Source: an uncultured Bacteroidia bacterium
GTDB taxonomy: Bacteria > Bacteroidota > Bacteroidia > Bacteroidales > UBA932
Direction: 5' to 3'
Length of the DNA stretch: 42,780 bases
Assembly (NCBI GenBank): GCA_902790635.1
Contig: CADASN010000016.1
Coordinates: 1 to 42,780, forward strand
Positions 22,472 to 32,795 of this stretch are shown here, one piece after another. Numbering within the stretch: the first letter of the stretch is position 1; each line of letters opens with the position of its first letter. The notes beneath the pieces are model-generated. The model was not told where the DNA came from. It did not search any database and worked only from the letters and a program-made list of their open reading frames with translations. The position numbers were made by a program, and so were the translations under genes.

Positions 22472-23668
22472 CTATTGTCTTTCAGCCATGGCGTTGTTGA
22501 CCCGGATGATGAAGTCGCTCAGTACATTCATATAGTTGATAAAGGCTTCGTAAGGGGTATCATAGGGATTGAAGCGCTTGTGGATCTCGCCGTCCGAGAA
22601 GAACTTCGTGCACATGTAGTACAGGTGGTCGCTCTCCTGCAGGTGGCCGTAGTCGGCCCACAGGGACGCGTCGTTCAGGATGGAGAGTTTTTCCTGGAGG
22701 CCGTACAGCTTGTTGTAGGCGTCCTGCTGGAGCTCATTGCCGAGCCAGGCCGTGACGTCACGCTCCTCGTCGGCCCAGGAGATGGGCTGCATGACGGAGA
22801 GGTCGGCGACGGACTTGTGCTTGGCGGCGGCACGCGCGGGCGTGACGAACTCCAGCTCCTTGTCCTTGACCACGGCGTCCGGCAGGGCGCGCATGAACTC
22901 GAAGATGCCGCACTCGGCACCCTGGTGCTCACCGAAGGTCTCGTAGTCCATGAAGAGGTTGACGATCTCGCCTTCGGCGGACTTCAGCCAGTCAATGAAC
23001 TTCTCGGCGGTCAGCGGCCACTCCGCCCAACCGCGGTCGGAGAAACGGAACGCGATGTCGTCGCTGAGGGAATAGTTGCGGAGCAGGAGCTTGAGGCCCG
23101 GCTGGATGTCGTTGTTGTAGACGTAGTTGGGGCTCCGCCAGCCCATGATGTGGCGGGCGCCCTCGGTCAGCATCGTCTTGAAGCCCAGGTCATAGACCAT
23201 GTTGCCGATGCTGTCGGAGTAGATCAGCTCGGTGTTGCGGAAGGTCGTGGGCGAGACGCCGAAGTACTGCTCCACGGCCGCCTTGTGCTTGAGCACCTGG
23301 TGCTCGAACTCCTGCCGGGAAGCCAGCGAGGAGAGCGAATGGTTGTAGGTCTCGCAGAGGAACTCCACGCAGCCGGTCTCGGCGAGCTTGCAGAAGCTCT
23401 CGATCACTTCGGGGGCGTAGCGGTCGAACTGCTCCAGCGCGGAACCAGAGATGGAGAAGGCCAGCTTGAACTTGCCCTTGTTCTTCTTGATGGACTCGAG
23501 CAGGAGCTCGTTCATCGGCAGATAGCACTTCTGGGCGATACGCTTGAGGATCGTCCGGTTGGCGAAATCGTCATAGTAGTGGGAGTCCTTACCGATATCG
23601 AAGAACCGGTAAAGGCGGAGACGGGTGGGCTGATGGACCTGGAAATACAGGCAGATTGACTTCTTCAT
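22472..23668 (-). CDS. GH57 alpha-amylase-type enzyme
   Basis: A 398-aa cytoplasmic GH57 hydrolase or glucanotransferase; no signal peptide. The barrel start YFQVHQP (8-14) is the family's first conserved region. FRNTEL (143-148) supplies the nucleophile E147, and MDYETFGEH (240-248) the acid/base D241. The family acts on alpha-1,4-glucans and includes amylases, 4-alpha-glucanotransferases and branching enzymes. Lying between the GT4 synthase and glgP genes, 1 nt from the former, it probably trims or remodels glycogen. Its exact specificity cannot be read from the sequence. Confidence 0.9.
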   Translation of the reverse strand: MKKSICLYFQVHQPTRLRLYRFFDIGKDSHYYDDFANRTILKRIAQKCYLPMNELLLESIKKNKGKFKLAFSISGSALEQFDRYAPEVIESFCKLAETGCVEFLCETYNHSLSSLASRQEFEHQVLKHKAAVEQYFGVSPTTFRNTELIYSDSIGNMVYDLGFKTMLTEGARHIMGWRSPNYVYNNDIQPGLKLLLRNYSLSDDIAFRFSDRGWAEWPLTAEKFIDWLKSAEGEIVNLFMDYETFGEHQGAECGIFEFMRALPDAVVKDKELEFVTPARAAAKHKSVADLSVMQPISWADEERDVTAWLGNELQQDAYNKLYGLQEKLSILNDASLWADYGHLQESDHLYYMCTKFFSDGEIHKRFNPYDTPYEAFINYMNVLSDFIIRVNNAMAERQ

Positions 23669-23669
23669 A

Positions 23670-24962
23670 TTACTGGTTGACTACTGATTCATAAACTTTC
23701 TTGAGCTTCGCGGTGGCATTGTTCCACTTGAGCGCGTTGACTTCGTCGAATCCCTGGCGGTTGGCAAAATCCGACAGCGCCGGATACTGCAGCAGGGCGT
23801 AGATGTCGTCGGCCATGGCATCGACATCCCAGAAGTCCACCTTGAGGGCATATTTGAGCACCTCGGCGGCACCGGACTGGTGGGAGATGATGGAAGGGAC
23901 GTTGGAGCGCATCGCCTCCAGCGGGGAGATACCGAAAGGCTCGGAGACGGACGGCATGATGTACACGTCGGACAGGGCGAACATCTTCTGCACTTCCTGT
24001 CCGCGGAGGAAGCCCGTGAAGTGGAAGCGGTCGGAGATGCCGAGCCGGGCCACCTGGCGGATGGCACGGTGCATCATGTCGCCGCTGCCTGCCATCACGA
24101 AGCGGACATTCTTGGTGCGCTTGAGCACCTTGGCGGCCGCCTCGATGAAGTACTCGGGGCCTTTCTGGAAGGTGATGCGGCCCAGGAAGGTCACGACCTT
24201 GTCGCGCACGCCGCGCTCGACCGTGAGGTTTTCCCGGCCGCTGAAATCGACGGCGTTGTGCACGGTCACGACCTTGGCGGGATCGATGCCGTATTTGTTG
24301 ATGACGATGTTGCGGGTCAGGTCGCTGACCGTCACGACGCGGTCGGCCGCCTCCATGCCCCGCTTCTCGATCGCAAGCACGCGGGTGTCCACCATGTCGA
24401 CGGAGCCACGGTCGTAGGACGTGGCGTGCACATGGACGACGAGCGGCTTGCCGGAAAGCTCCTTGGCCGCGATGCCGGCCAGGTAGGTCAGCCAGTCATG
24501 GGCGTGGATCACGTCGAACTCGCCGGCATGCTCCATCGCGATGGTGCCGCCCACCTGGGCGTAGCGCGACACCTCCTCGAGGAGGTTCGCGCCGTATTTC
24601 CCGGAGAACTTGAACTTCTGTCCGAAGCCCACGGTAGTCTCATGGACATGCTCCCGCTTCATCTTCTCGATGGCCTCGAAGTATTCCTCCGGATCCACGT
24701 AGGGAACGATGCTGGAGTCCACGTTGATGAATTTCACCTTGTCGAGGAACTCCTCGACGGTGTCGCTGACATTCTGCACGGCCACGTCGCTCGCATTGAG
24801 GATGGTCGCGCAACTCTGGTCCTCGTCGCCGGAGGCGGAAGGCATCACGAAGAGCGTCTCCACCCCGTTGTGCGCAAGACCCTTGACGATGCCCTCGCAG
24901 GCCGTGCCCAGACCGCCTGCGATGTGGGGAGGGAACTCCCAGCCGAACATCAAAACTTTCAT
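23670..24962 (-). CDS. GT4 glycosyltransferase, glycogen synthase type
   Basis: A 430-aa cytoplasmic GT-B fold enzyme. The N-terminal MLMFGWEFPPHIAGGLGTA-like start (positions 4-22) has the Gly-rich acceptor/donor loop of starch and glycogen synthases. The C-terminal domain has FLGRITFQKGPEYFIEAA and the EX7E motif SEPFGISPLEAM. Next to the debranching enzyme and GH57 genes, with gaps of 3 and 1 nt, it most likely elongates glycogen using UDP- or ADP-glucose. No ADP-glucose pyrophosphorylase gene is in the window, so the donor is uncertain. Confidence 0.88.
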   Translation of the reverse strand: MKVLMFGWEFPPHIAGGLGTACEGIVKGLAHNGVETLFVMPSASGDEDQSCATILNASDVAVQNVSDTVEEFLDKVKFINVDSSIVPYVDPEEYFEAIEKMKREHVHETTVGFGQKFKFSGKYGANLLEEVSRYAQVGGTIAMEHAGEFDVIHAHDWLTYLAGIAAKELSGKPLVVHVHATSYDRGSVDMVDTRVLAIEKRGMEAADRVVTVSDLTRNIVINKYGIDPAKVVTVHNAVDFSGRENLTVERGVRDKVVTFLGRITFQKGPEYFIEAAAKVLKRTKNVRFVMAGSGDMMHRAIRQVARLGISDRFHFTGFLRGQEVQKMFALSDVYIMPSVSEPFGISPLEAMRSNVPSIISHQSGAAEVLKYALKVDFWDVDAMADDIYALLQYPALSDFANRQGFDEVNALKWNNATAKLKKVYESVVNQ

Positions 24963-24965
24963 ATC

Positions 24966-26903
24966 CTAGTCCTCCTTGTATTGGTCCAACATATGTTCGA
25001 TGTAGAGCAGGGCCGCGGTGCTGAGCGCCGAAGAGATGGCGCCGTGCGGCTCGTGAGGGGGATCTCCGTCGTAGAGTTCGGAGAAGGCGCCGACGCCGTG
25101 CTTGCCCAGGTCATCGTAGAAGCCTTCGATCAGCCATTTGGCACGCTTCCAGAAGGATGCGCCCTTGATGCGGAAACTCACTTCCGCATACGGCCGGAGC
25201 AGGAACGGACGGGTGCTGCCCTGGTGGTACGCGAGGTCGCGGTCGCGCTGCGTGCCCTCATAGACAGCCTGGTACTTCACGTCGCGGGGCGACAGGGTGC
25301 GCAGGCCGCGGCGGGTGACGAGTTCGTTGTCGATGACCCGCAGGATGGACGGAGCGAGCTCCTCGTCCACCGGGGAGTACTTGACCGCGATGGCGTAGAT
25401 CTGGTTCGGACGGATGTCCATGCACTGGCCGTCGTTGTCCACGTAGTCCGCGAGGCAGCCGCGCTGCGCATTCCAGAAGGTCGGCTGGTAGTTCGCCTTG
25501 ATCAGGTCGCGGATCACGGTCCACTTGTCCACGAAGCGGCTGCGCTTCGGGCCGTATTTCTTCTCCATCTCCACGGCGAAGCAGACGCTGTTGTACCAGA
25601 AGGCGTTGGTCTCCACCTGGTAGCCGGCGCGCTCGGTGACCGGGTGGCCGTCGATGTAGGCGTTCATCCAGCTGAGGGCGACGCCGTCTTTCTGGGCCCA
25701 CAGCAGGCCGTTGGGCTGCATCGAGACCTCGGCGCGCTCGCCCGGGAGGTAGCTTTCGATGATGCCGCGGACGATGATGCCGTATTTCTTCCAGACCTGC
25801 TTCTCATCGGCACCGTAGTCGATGTAGGACTGCAGAACGCCCGCCATCATGAGCGGCGCCTCGATCTGGGTGGTCCGGCGGAAGAGGCGCTCCTGGTCGT
25901 CAGCGATGACATTGTCCAGGATCTCCTCGAACTGCTTGGGGTCGTTGAGCCCGTAGAGCGTCAGCCCCGGCAGGGAGATGAGGGTCTCACGCATCATCCC
26001 GGTGTAGAGCCAGGAGTATCCGGCGTGGATGCGCTTGCGGCCGTTGTGGTCGATGATCAGGCTGTCGGCGCAGCGGCGGAGCTGGTCGCGGTAGCTCGTG
26101 ATCTCGCCGGCGTTCTTGACGCAGGTGTTGAAGCGGCGCTTGAACTCGGTCGGGTCTTCCTGCATCAGGGACGCGGAGAAGACCAGGGAGTCGCCCGCCT
26201 TGAGCCGGGCCTCGAACTGGCCGGGGACCACCAGGTCCTCGCGGCAGTCGAATCCGCGGCGGTACTCGTCGGAGTAGGTAATGTTCTTGTTCCAGTAGGC
26301 TCCGGCCTTGTAGGTCGCACGGCCGTCGCTGACCTGGAGGTTCAGGTTGGGGAAGTTGGCGTACAGCCGGTAGGACATGCCGTTCTGGATCTCGGCACCG
26401 GCCAGGTTGGCCTCCGGGTTCTCATGGGTCAGTTCGTGGATGTTGCGGAACGCCAGGAACGGACGGAGCTGAAGGGTCACGGGAGCGGGGCTCTCGAGCA
26501 GTTCGTATTTGACCAGGACCTGGTCACGGTCCTGCGCCAGTACGATGCTCTTGCGGATCAGGATCTGGCCTACCTTGTATGTGATCTGCGGCACCGGGTC
26601 CGCGCTGAAATCCACCACGTACTTGTGGCCGCGCGGCTCGTAAAGGTCTCCATAGCAGCGAATGCCCAGGTTAAATTGCTTCCCGTCCACGATCAGGCTC
26701 TCGTCCAGCGCGGAAAGCAGGAGGAAACGGTCCCCGCCGAAACGGTCCAGCGTGACTGCCAGCAGGCCGTGGTAGCGGCGGGTGTTGCAGGTCACGATGG
26801 ATGTGTTGCAGTAGGCACCGGTCTTGTTGGCGCTCAGGATTTCTCTCTTGAGCGAGTAAGCCAGGTTGACAAGCTCTGACTTGTTGAATTTCAAGAATGC
26901 CAT
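24966..26903 (-). CDS. Glycogen debranching enzyme (GDE type)
   Basis: A 645-aa cytoplasmic amylo-alpha-1,6-glucosidase-type protein. The N-terminal half (about 15-240) is the bacterial GDE_N beta domain, with NTRRYHGLL near 38-46. The C-terminal (alpha/alpha)6 barrel (about 290-640) contains AGYSWLYTGMMRETLISLPG, ETNAFWYNSVCFAVEME and EPHGAISSALSTAALL, typical of GH133. It hydrolyses the alpha-1,6 branch stubs left after phosphorolysis. It starts 6 nt after glgB stops, and the synthase gene follows after 3 nt. Confidence 0.9.
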   Translation of the reverse strand: MAFLKFNKSELVNLAYSLKREILSANKTGAYCNTSIVTCNTRRYHGLLAVTLDRFGGDRFLLLSALDESLIVDGKQFNLGIRCYGDLYEPRGHKYVVDFSADPVPQITYKVGQILIRKSIVLAQDRDQVLVKYELLESPAPVTLQLRPFLAFRNIHELTHENPEANLAGAEIQNGMSYRLYANFPNLNLQVSDGRATYKAGAYWNKNITYSDEYRRGFDCREDLVVPGQFEARLKAGDSLVFSASLMQEDPTEFKRRFNTCVKNAGEITSYRDQLRRCADSLIIDHNGRKRIHAGYSWLYTGMMRETLISLPGLTLYGLNDPKQFEEILDNVIADDQERLFRRTTQIEAPLMMAGVLQSYIDYGADEKQVWKKYGIIVRGIIESYLPGERAEVSMQPNGLLWAQKDGVALSWMNAYIDGHPVTERAGYQVETNAFWYNSVCFAVEMEKKYGPKRSRFVDKWTVIRDLIKANYQPTFWNAQRGCLADYVDNDGQCMDIRPNQIYAIAVKYSPVDEELAPSILRVIDNELVTRRGLRTLSPRDVKYQAVYEGTQRDRDLAYHQGSTRPFLLRPYAEVSFRIKGASFWKRAKWLIEGFYDDLGKHGVGAFSELYDGDPPHEPHGAISSALSTAALLYIEHMLDQYKED

Positions 26904-26909
26904 ATATGT

Positions 26910-28877
26910 CTAGTTAACTTTCTTCAAAACAAGTGCGGTGCGGCAAGGCAGGTAAAGGGAGAGCTTCCCGTCCAGGGTGACGTGGCGCTCATCCTTACCC
27001 AGCCTGGAGAACCCCCCGAAAACAGCTTCATCGGAGTTGAATGCCATGGCATACTCTCCGTCCGGTGCCTGGAACGTGAAATTCTCAAATGACGCAGCAG
27101 GGTTGAAATTGAATGCAAATATACTATTTCCGCGGCTGAAAATCAAAACTTTCCTATCTTCGTCGACGTATAACTGCCGGGGAGACCCTGAAAGGGTCTT
27201 TTCGCGCTTGACATAGTGGATCATTTCCGCGTCGAAGGCCTGCAGGCCGCCGAAGCGGAGCCGCTCGTCGTCCGCGATCGACCACAGCCGCCGGGCGTGG
27301 GCGAAGGACCAGCCGTTCCCCTCGCGGGGGAAATCGATCCACTCCGGGTGGCCGAATTCGTTGCCCATGAAGTTGAGGTATCCGCCGCCGCAGGTGGCGA
27401 GGGTCACGAGGCGGATCATCTTGTGCAGGGCCACGCCGCGGTCCACCAGCAGGTTCTGGGAGTTCTTCTCCATGCTCCAGTACATGTCCTTGTCGATGAG
27501 GCGGAAAATGATGGTCTTGTCCCCCACGAGCGCCTGGTCGTGGCACTCCGCGTAGGAGATCGTCCGCTCGTCGGCGCGCTTGTTGGTCAGCTCCCACCAG
27601 ATACCGCCCATGCTCCACTGGTCGTCGGAGAGTTCCTTGATCCACTTGATCCAGTGGTCGGCGATGCCCATCGCCATGCGGAAATCGAAGCCGACGCCGC
27701 CGGCCTCGAAGGGCGCCGCCAGGCCGGCCATGCCGCTGACGTCCTCGGCAATCGTGATCGCATCCGGATTCAGCTCGTGGATGAGCTGGTTCGCCAGCGC
27801 GAGGTAGCTGACCGCGTTCTCGTCCACCCCCTGGTCGAAATACAGGGAGTAGTTGCCGAAGTCCTTGCCCAGGCCGTGGTCCCAGTAGATCATGCTCGTC
27901 ACCCCGTCAAAGCGGAAGCCGTCGAGGTGGTACTCCTCCATCCAGTATTTGCAATTGGCGAGCAGGAAGTACTTCACCTCGTCCTTGCCGTAGTCGAAGC
28001 AGCGCGAGCCCCAGGCCGGGTGATGGCCCGCGGCGCCCTGGTAGAAGTAGAGGTCGTCGCGGCCGTCCAGGCGGCCGAGCCCCTCCGCCTCATTCTCCAC
28101 GGAGTGGGAATGGACGATGTCCATGATCACGGCGATGCCGCGGCGGTGCGCGTCATCCACCAGCGCCTTGAACTCCTCCGGCGTGCCGAAGCGGGAGCTC
28201 AGCGCGAAGAAATTGGAGACCTGGTAGCCGAAGGATCCGTAGTACGGATGCTCCTGGAGAGCCATGATCTGCAGGACGTTGTAGCCCAGCTTCGCCACGC
28301 GCGGCAGCACGTCGCGGCGGAACTCCTCGAAGCTGGCGACCTTCTCCTGCTCGGAGCTCATGCCGATATGGCACTCGTAGATGAGCGGGTGCGGCCGGCG
28401 TGCCGGCTTGCGGCCCGTCCATTTGTAGGGCTCCGCAGGGGCCCAGACTTGTGCGGAGAAAATCTTGGTCTCCGGGTCCTGGACCACGCGGGTCACGTAG
28501 GCAGGCAGGCGCTCGCCGCCTCCGCCGGGCCATTCGATCCAGAGCTTGTAAAGCTCCCCGTGATGCAGGAACATCTCCGGAATCCGGAGTTCCCAGTTGC
28601 CGGAGCCGACCGGCTTGAAGGCGTAGGCTTCCGTGCGCTTCCAGTTGTTGCATTCGCCGATCAGGTAGATACGGGTGGCGTTGGGAGCCCATTCGCGCAA
28701 CACCCACTCCCCTTTCTCCAGGTGGAGCGGATAGTAGATGTGGTTGTTGACCGCCGCGGAGAGCAGGCCCTCGCCCGCCAGCTTGCGGCGGTCGGCGAGG
28801 ATGCGTTCGTGGCGGGCGTCGATGGCGCCTTTGAAGGGCTCCAGCCAGGGGTCAGTCTGGTAAATCTTGGGTATCAT
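26910..28877 (-). CDS. glgB: 1,4-alpha-glucan branching enzyme
   Basis: A 655-aa cytoplasmic GH13 enzyme that makes the alpha-1,6 branches of glycogen. It has an N-terminal CBM48 (about 50-160, VLREWAPNATRIYLIGECNNW), a GH13 barrel and a C-terminal beta domain. The catalytic residues are D324 (DGFRFDGVTS), E378 (IAEDVSG) and the transition-state D447 (ECHDQAL). Its sequence is closer to the eukaryote-like short branching enzymes of Bacteroidota than to the E. coli form. Its start overlaps the xseB stop as ATGA. Confidence 0.93.
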   Translation of the reverse strand: MIPKIYQTDPWLEPFKGAIDARHERILADRRKLAGEGLLSAAVNNHIYYPLHLEKGEWVLREWAPNATRIYLIGECNNWKRTEAYAFKPVGSGNWELRIPEMFLHHGELYKLWIEWPGGGGERLPAYVTRVVQDPETKIFSAQVWAPAEPYKWTGRKPARRPHPLIYECHIGMSSEQEKVASFEEFRRDVLPRVAKLGYNVLQIMALQEHPYYGSFGYQVSNFFALSSRFGTPEEFKALVDDAHRRGIAVIMDIVHSHSVENEAEGLGRLDGRDDLYFYQGAAGHHPAWGSRCFDYGKDEVKYFLLANCKYWMEEYHLDGFRFDGVTSMIYWDHGLGKDFGNYSLYFDQGVDENAVSYLALANQLIHELNPDAITIAEDVSGMAGLAAPFEAGGVGFDFRMAMGIADHWIKWIKELSDDQWSMGGIWWELTNKRADERTISYAECHDQALVGDKTIIFRLIDKDMYWSMEKNSQNLLVDRGVALHKMIRLVTLATCGGGYLNFMGNEFGHPEWIDFPREGNGWSFAHARRLWSIADDERLRFGGLQAFDAEMIHYVKREKTLSGSPRQLYVDEDRKVLIFSRGNSIFAFNFNPAASFENFTFQAPDGEYAMAFNSDEAVFGGFSRLGKDERHVTLDGKLSLYLPCRTALVLKKVN

Positions 28878-29062
28878 AGCGTATCGATTTGGTTTCGTAC
28901 CGTACGGAGATATTCACGACAGCGGGCGATCAGCTCGTCCGAGCGCTTGATGCAGCGCTCGATGTCGTCCAGCCCCGTGGCCGGGTCCTCCACCCGGGTG
29001 GCGATCTTCTCGAGTTCGGCGATCGCCTCGTTATAGTCGAATTGTTCCTTCATATCATTCAT
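28874..29062 (-). CDS. xseB: Exodeoxyribonuclease VII small subunit
   Basis: A 62-aa protein, the usual XseB size. It forms a two-helix bundle that binds several copies per XseA. FDYNEAIAELEKIATRVEDP (8-27) and LDDIERCIKRSDELI are the conserved parts. Two in-frame ATGs are possible (29062 and 29053); I kept the first, 21 nt after xseA. The stop overlaps the glgB start by 4 nt, so a DNA-repair gene is translationally coupled to glycogen branching enzyme. Confidence 0.92.
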   Translation of the reverse strand: MNDMKEQFDYNEAIAELEKIATRVEDPATGLDDIERCIKRSDELIARCREYLRTVRNQIDTL

Positions 29063-29083
29063 TTTCCGTCGCCGGCGAATACA

Positions 29084-30187
29084 CTATTGTACAATGGCAT
29101 CCACAGTTCCATCAGCAAACAGTATTTTGAACTTCGTCCCGGCCGGCAGCGCCGCGGCGGACTTGACCACCACCCCGCGCGCGTCGGTGACGAGGGTATA
29201 GCCGCGCGCGAGGACATTTCGCGGGTCCGCCCCGCGGATGCGTTCGCCCAAGGCGGCCACGCGCTGCTCCATCGCCGCCAGCTTGCCCAGGAAGGCCATC
29301 CGCAGGCGGTTGCCGAAAGAGCTGATGCGCTCGTCTTCGGCGGCAAAGGCATCAATGAAGCGGTCCGCGAGGGCCGTCGGCGTCTTGACGAAGTCGTGGG
29401 CAACCTGGTCCGCCACATGGAAATCGCGCTCGTGCCCGATCGCGGTATAGACCGGTACCGGGCAGTTCGCAATCGCGAAGCACAGGCCGTAGTCGTCGAA
29501 GCAGGCAAGGTCCAGGGCCGAGCCACCGCCGCGCATCAGCAGGACGGCGTCAAAGGGCGCCGGGGCGCATTCCACGCGCTCCAGCGCATCCACGATGCTC
29601 GCCGGGGCGTCCTCCCCCTGCATTGTCGCCTCAAAGAGCTCCGTCTCGAAGACGAAGCCGTAGGCATTGTCCTGGAGGTGGCGGCAGAAATCCCCGTAGC
29701 CCGCGGCATCCCGTGCGGAGATCACGGCCAGGCGGTACGGGAGCAGGGACGGCTCCAGCTGCTTCTGCTTGTCCAGCAGGCCGTCCGCTTCCAGCTTCTC
29801 CAGCGTGCGGCGGCGCTGCAGCTCGGCGGCGCCGAGGGTGAAGCGCGGCTCGACCTCATCGACCGTGAGCGTCAGGCCGTACAGTTCGCTGTAGCTCACC
29901 TGCACACGCAGCAGGACCTCCATCCCGGCGGCAAGGTCGCCGCCCGTCGCTTCGCGGAAATAGACCCGGATCGCCATGTAGCGGCTCCGCCAGATGACAG
30001 CCTTGGCCTTCGCCACGATCCGGCCGTCCTCGCTCTGGCTGAGGTCCAGGTAGCAGTGGCCGTTGGCCTTGGCCTGGACGGAGGCGATCTCCGCACGCAC
30101 CCAGCAACGCTCCGGGAAGGACGCCTCGATCTCCTCCCGCAGCATCGACTGCAGCTCGAGCAGGTCTATGAACTCCGCCTTTTCCAT
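29084..30187 (-). CDS. xseA: Exodeoxyribonuclease VII large subunit
   Basis: A 367-aa catalytic subunit, somewhat shorter than the roughly 450-aa E. coli protein. With XseB it degrades single-stranded DNA from both ends in repair and recombination. An N-terminal OB-fold (about 1-115, CWVRAEIASVQAKANGHCYLDLSQ) is followed by the nuclease domain with RGGGSALDLACFDD and TAIGHERDFHVADQVAHDFVKTPTALAD. The helical stretch before the C-terminal segment is short. The ATG at 30187 is only 6 nt past a -7 box, so the mRNA may be leaderless. It heads the long operon that runs into glycogen genes and ribF. Confidence 0.93.
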   Translation of the reverse strand: MEKAEFIDLLELQSMLREEIEASFPERCWVRAEIASVQAKANGHCYLDLSQSEDGRIVAKAKAVIWRSRYMAIRVYFREATGGDLAAGMEVLLRVQVSYSELYGLTLTVDEVEPRFTLGAAELQRRRTLEKLEADGLLDKQKQLEPSLLPYRLAVISARDAAGYGDFCRHLQDNAYGFVFETELFEATMQGEDAPASIVDALERVECAPAPFDAVLLMRGGGSALDLACFDDYGLCFAIANCPVPVYTAIGHERDFHVADQVAHDFVKTPTALADRFIDAFAAEDERISSFGNRLRMAFLGKLAAMEQRVAALGERIRGADPRNVLARGYTLVTDARGVVVKSAAALPAGTKFKILFADGTVDAIVQ

Positions 30188-30193
30188 AGTTTA

Positions 30194-30224
30194 CAAATAT
30201 AAACAAAAAAAGGCTCAACTGCAA
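30194..30224 (-). promoter_or_regulatory. Promoter of the xseA-glycogen-ribF operon
   Basis: Minus-strand TATATTTG (30201-30194) is a perfect -7 box, with TTG (30224-30222) 20 bp upstream. It is the only good promoter found for the eight genes down to ribF. The ATG follows 6 nt after the box. Confidence 0.65.
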
Positions 30225-30236
30225 CGGCTGCCGCAG
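30205..30236 (-). terminator. Possible terminator of the engB-der operon
   Basis: On the minus strand a 7-bp stem with two wobble pairs (30236-30230 with 30225-30219) is followed, after 7 nt, by a run of seven T (30211-30205). It starts 11 nt past the der stop. The gap between stem and U-run makes it imperfect, and it overlaps the xseA promoter. Confidence 0.45.
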
Positions 30237-30247
30237 GGATGAAGACG

Positions 30248-31555
30248 CTATTTCTGCCGGCAGTAGATCTGGACGGGGCAGCCGGTGAGATTGAAATGCT
30301 TGCGGAGCTGGTTCTCCAGGAAACGCTTGTAGGGATCCTTGACGTACTGCGGAAGGTTGCAGAAGAAGGCAAAGGCCGGGAAGGAAGTGGGAAGCTGGGT
30401 GATGTACTTGATCTTGACATATTTCCCCTTCCATGCGGGCGGCGGGGTCTCCTCGATGACGGGGAGCAGCGCCTCGTTGAGACGGGCCGTCGGAATCTTC
30501 TGCGAGTAGTTCGCATAGACTTCCGTGGCAGCGTTCAGCACGTCCTGGATGCGCTGCATCTTCACGACCGAAGTGAAGATGACAGGGATGTCGTTGAACG
30601 GGGCCAGGCGCGCCTTGAGCGCATCGGTGTACTCCCGCATCGTATTGGAATCCTTGAGGAAAAGGTCCCACTTGTTGACCACTACCACGCAACCCTTGCG
30701 GTTCTTGAGGATGAGATTGAAGATATTCATGTCCTGCGCCTCCATGCCGGTGGTCGCGTCGATCATCAGGATGCAGACGTCGGCGTGCTCGATGGCGCGG
30801 ATGGAGCGCATCACGGAGTAGAATTCGAGGTCTTCGTGGACCTTGGTCTTGCGGCGGATGCCGGCGGTGTCCACGAGCATGAATTCGTGCCCGAATTTGT
30901 TGTAGTGGGTCTCGATGGCATCGCGCGTCGTGCCGGCGACCGGGGTGACGATGTTGCGCTCCTCCCCCAGCAGCGCATTGGTCAGCGAGGACTTGCCCAC
31001 GTTCGGCTTGCCCACGATGGCAATGCGCGGCAGCCCCGCGTAGGGGTCCTCCTTCTGCTCCTCATCGGGCAGGGCGGCCACGACGGCGTCCAGCAGGTCG
31101 CCGGTACCGCTGCCGTTCGCAGCGGAAATGCTGTAGATCTCACCCAGGCCGAGGGAATAGAACTGATAGGAGTCATACATCTTCTCGCCGGAGTCCACCT
31201 TGTTGACGCAGAGCACGACCGGCTTCCGGGTCCGGCGCAGGATGTCGGCGATCTCGGCATCGTAATCCGTGATGCCGGTGGCCGCTTCAACCATGAACAG
31301 GACCAGGTCCGCTTCGTCGATCGCGATCTGGACCTGGGAGCGGATCGCCGTCTCGAAGACATCGTCCGAATTGGTGGTGTAGCCGCCCGTATCGACGACG
31401 GAGAACTCCCGCCCGCACCACTCGCAGCGGCCGTAGTGCCGGTCGCGGGTCACGCCGGCCGTGTCATCGACAATGGCCTGCCGCATGCCGACAAGACGGT
31501 TGAAAAGGGTGGATTTGCCGACATTGGGCCGGCCGACGATGGCAACGAGACTCAT
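30248..31555 (-). CDS. der: Ribosome biogenesis GTPase Der (EngA)
   Basis: A 435-aa cytoplasmic protein with two GTPase domains in tandem, needed for 50S assembly. The first P-loop is GRPNVGKST (8-16) with DTAGVTRD, and the second is GKPNVGKSS near 180-190 with PVAGTTRD and DTAGI. NKVD and NKWD are the G4 motifs. The C-terminal KH-like domain (about 355-435) is complete. It is the last gene of engB-prs-79aa-der; the small upstream gene ends 3 nt before its start. Confidence 0.97.
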   Translation of the reverse strand: MSLVAIVGRPNVGKSTLFNRLVGMRQAIVDDTAGVTRDRHYGRCEWCGREFSVVDTGGYTTNSDDVFETAIRSQVQIAIDEADLVLFMVEAATGITDYDAEIADILRRTRKPVVLCVNKVDSGEKMYDSYQFYSLGLGEIYSISAANGSGTGDLLDAVVAALPDEEQKEDPYAGLPRIAIVGKPNVGKSSLTNALLGEERNIVTPVAGTTRDAIETHYNKFGHEFMLVDTAGIRRKTKVHEDLEFYSVMRSIRAIEHADVCILMIDATTGMEAQDMNIFNLILKNRKGCVVVVNKWDLFLKDSNTMREYTDALKARLAPFNDIPVIFTSVVKMQRIQDVLNAATEVYANYSQKIPTARLNEALLPVIEETPPPAWKGKYVKIKYITQLPTSFPAFAFFCNLPQYVKDPYKRFLENQLRKHFNLTGCPVQIYCRQK

Positions 31556-31558
31556 AGA

Positions 31559-31798
31559 CTAAAGGTTTTGGGATTTGAACTGGCAATCCTGGCAGGCGTC
31601 GGTCCCGGCGCCTGCGCAGGCTTTGCGGTGCAGGGCGGCATCTTCGTCCTTGAAGCAGCGGATGCCGCGGCGGCGCATCTCCTCGTTGGAACCCACGTCG
31701 TATTTCGGGAACTCCTTGCCCCGGAAGAGGATGTTGACCCCCAGGCCCAGGACGCAGAGCCCGACCACGATGAGCACGACGAGGAAGAACTGCCACAT
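31559..31798 (-). CDS. Small Cys-rich membrane protein
   Basis: A 79-aa protein with an N-terminal membrane helix (about 3-25) and a soluble tail. The tail carries RGIRCFKDEDAALHRK and four cysteines, C48, C61, C69 and C72, the last pair as CxxC. This could bind a metal or form disulfides, depending on which side of the membrane it lies. I recall similar short proteins beside prs or der in other Bacteroidota but know no function. It has 9 nt to prs and 3 nt to der, so it is a true operon member rather than a chance frame. Confidence 0.75.
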   Translation of the reverse strand: MWQFFLVVLIVVGLCVLGLGVNILFRGKEFPKYDVGSNEEMRRRGIRCFKDEDAALHRKACAGAGTDACQDCQFKSQNL

Positions 31799-31807
31799 AC
31801 GGAGGGA

Positions 31808-32779
<972 letters not shown>

Positions 32780-32795
32780 GGTAAAATATGGTGAG

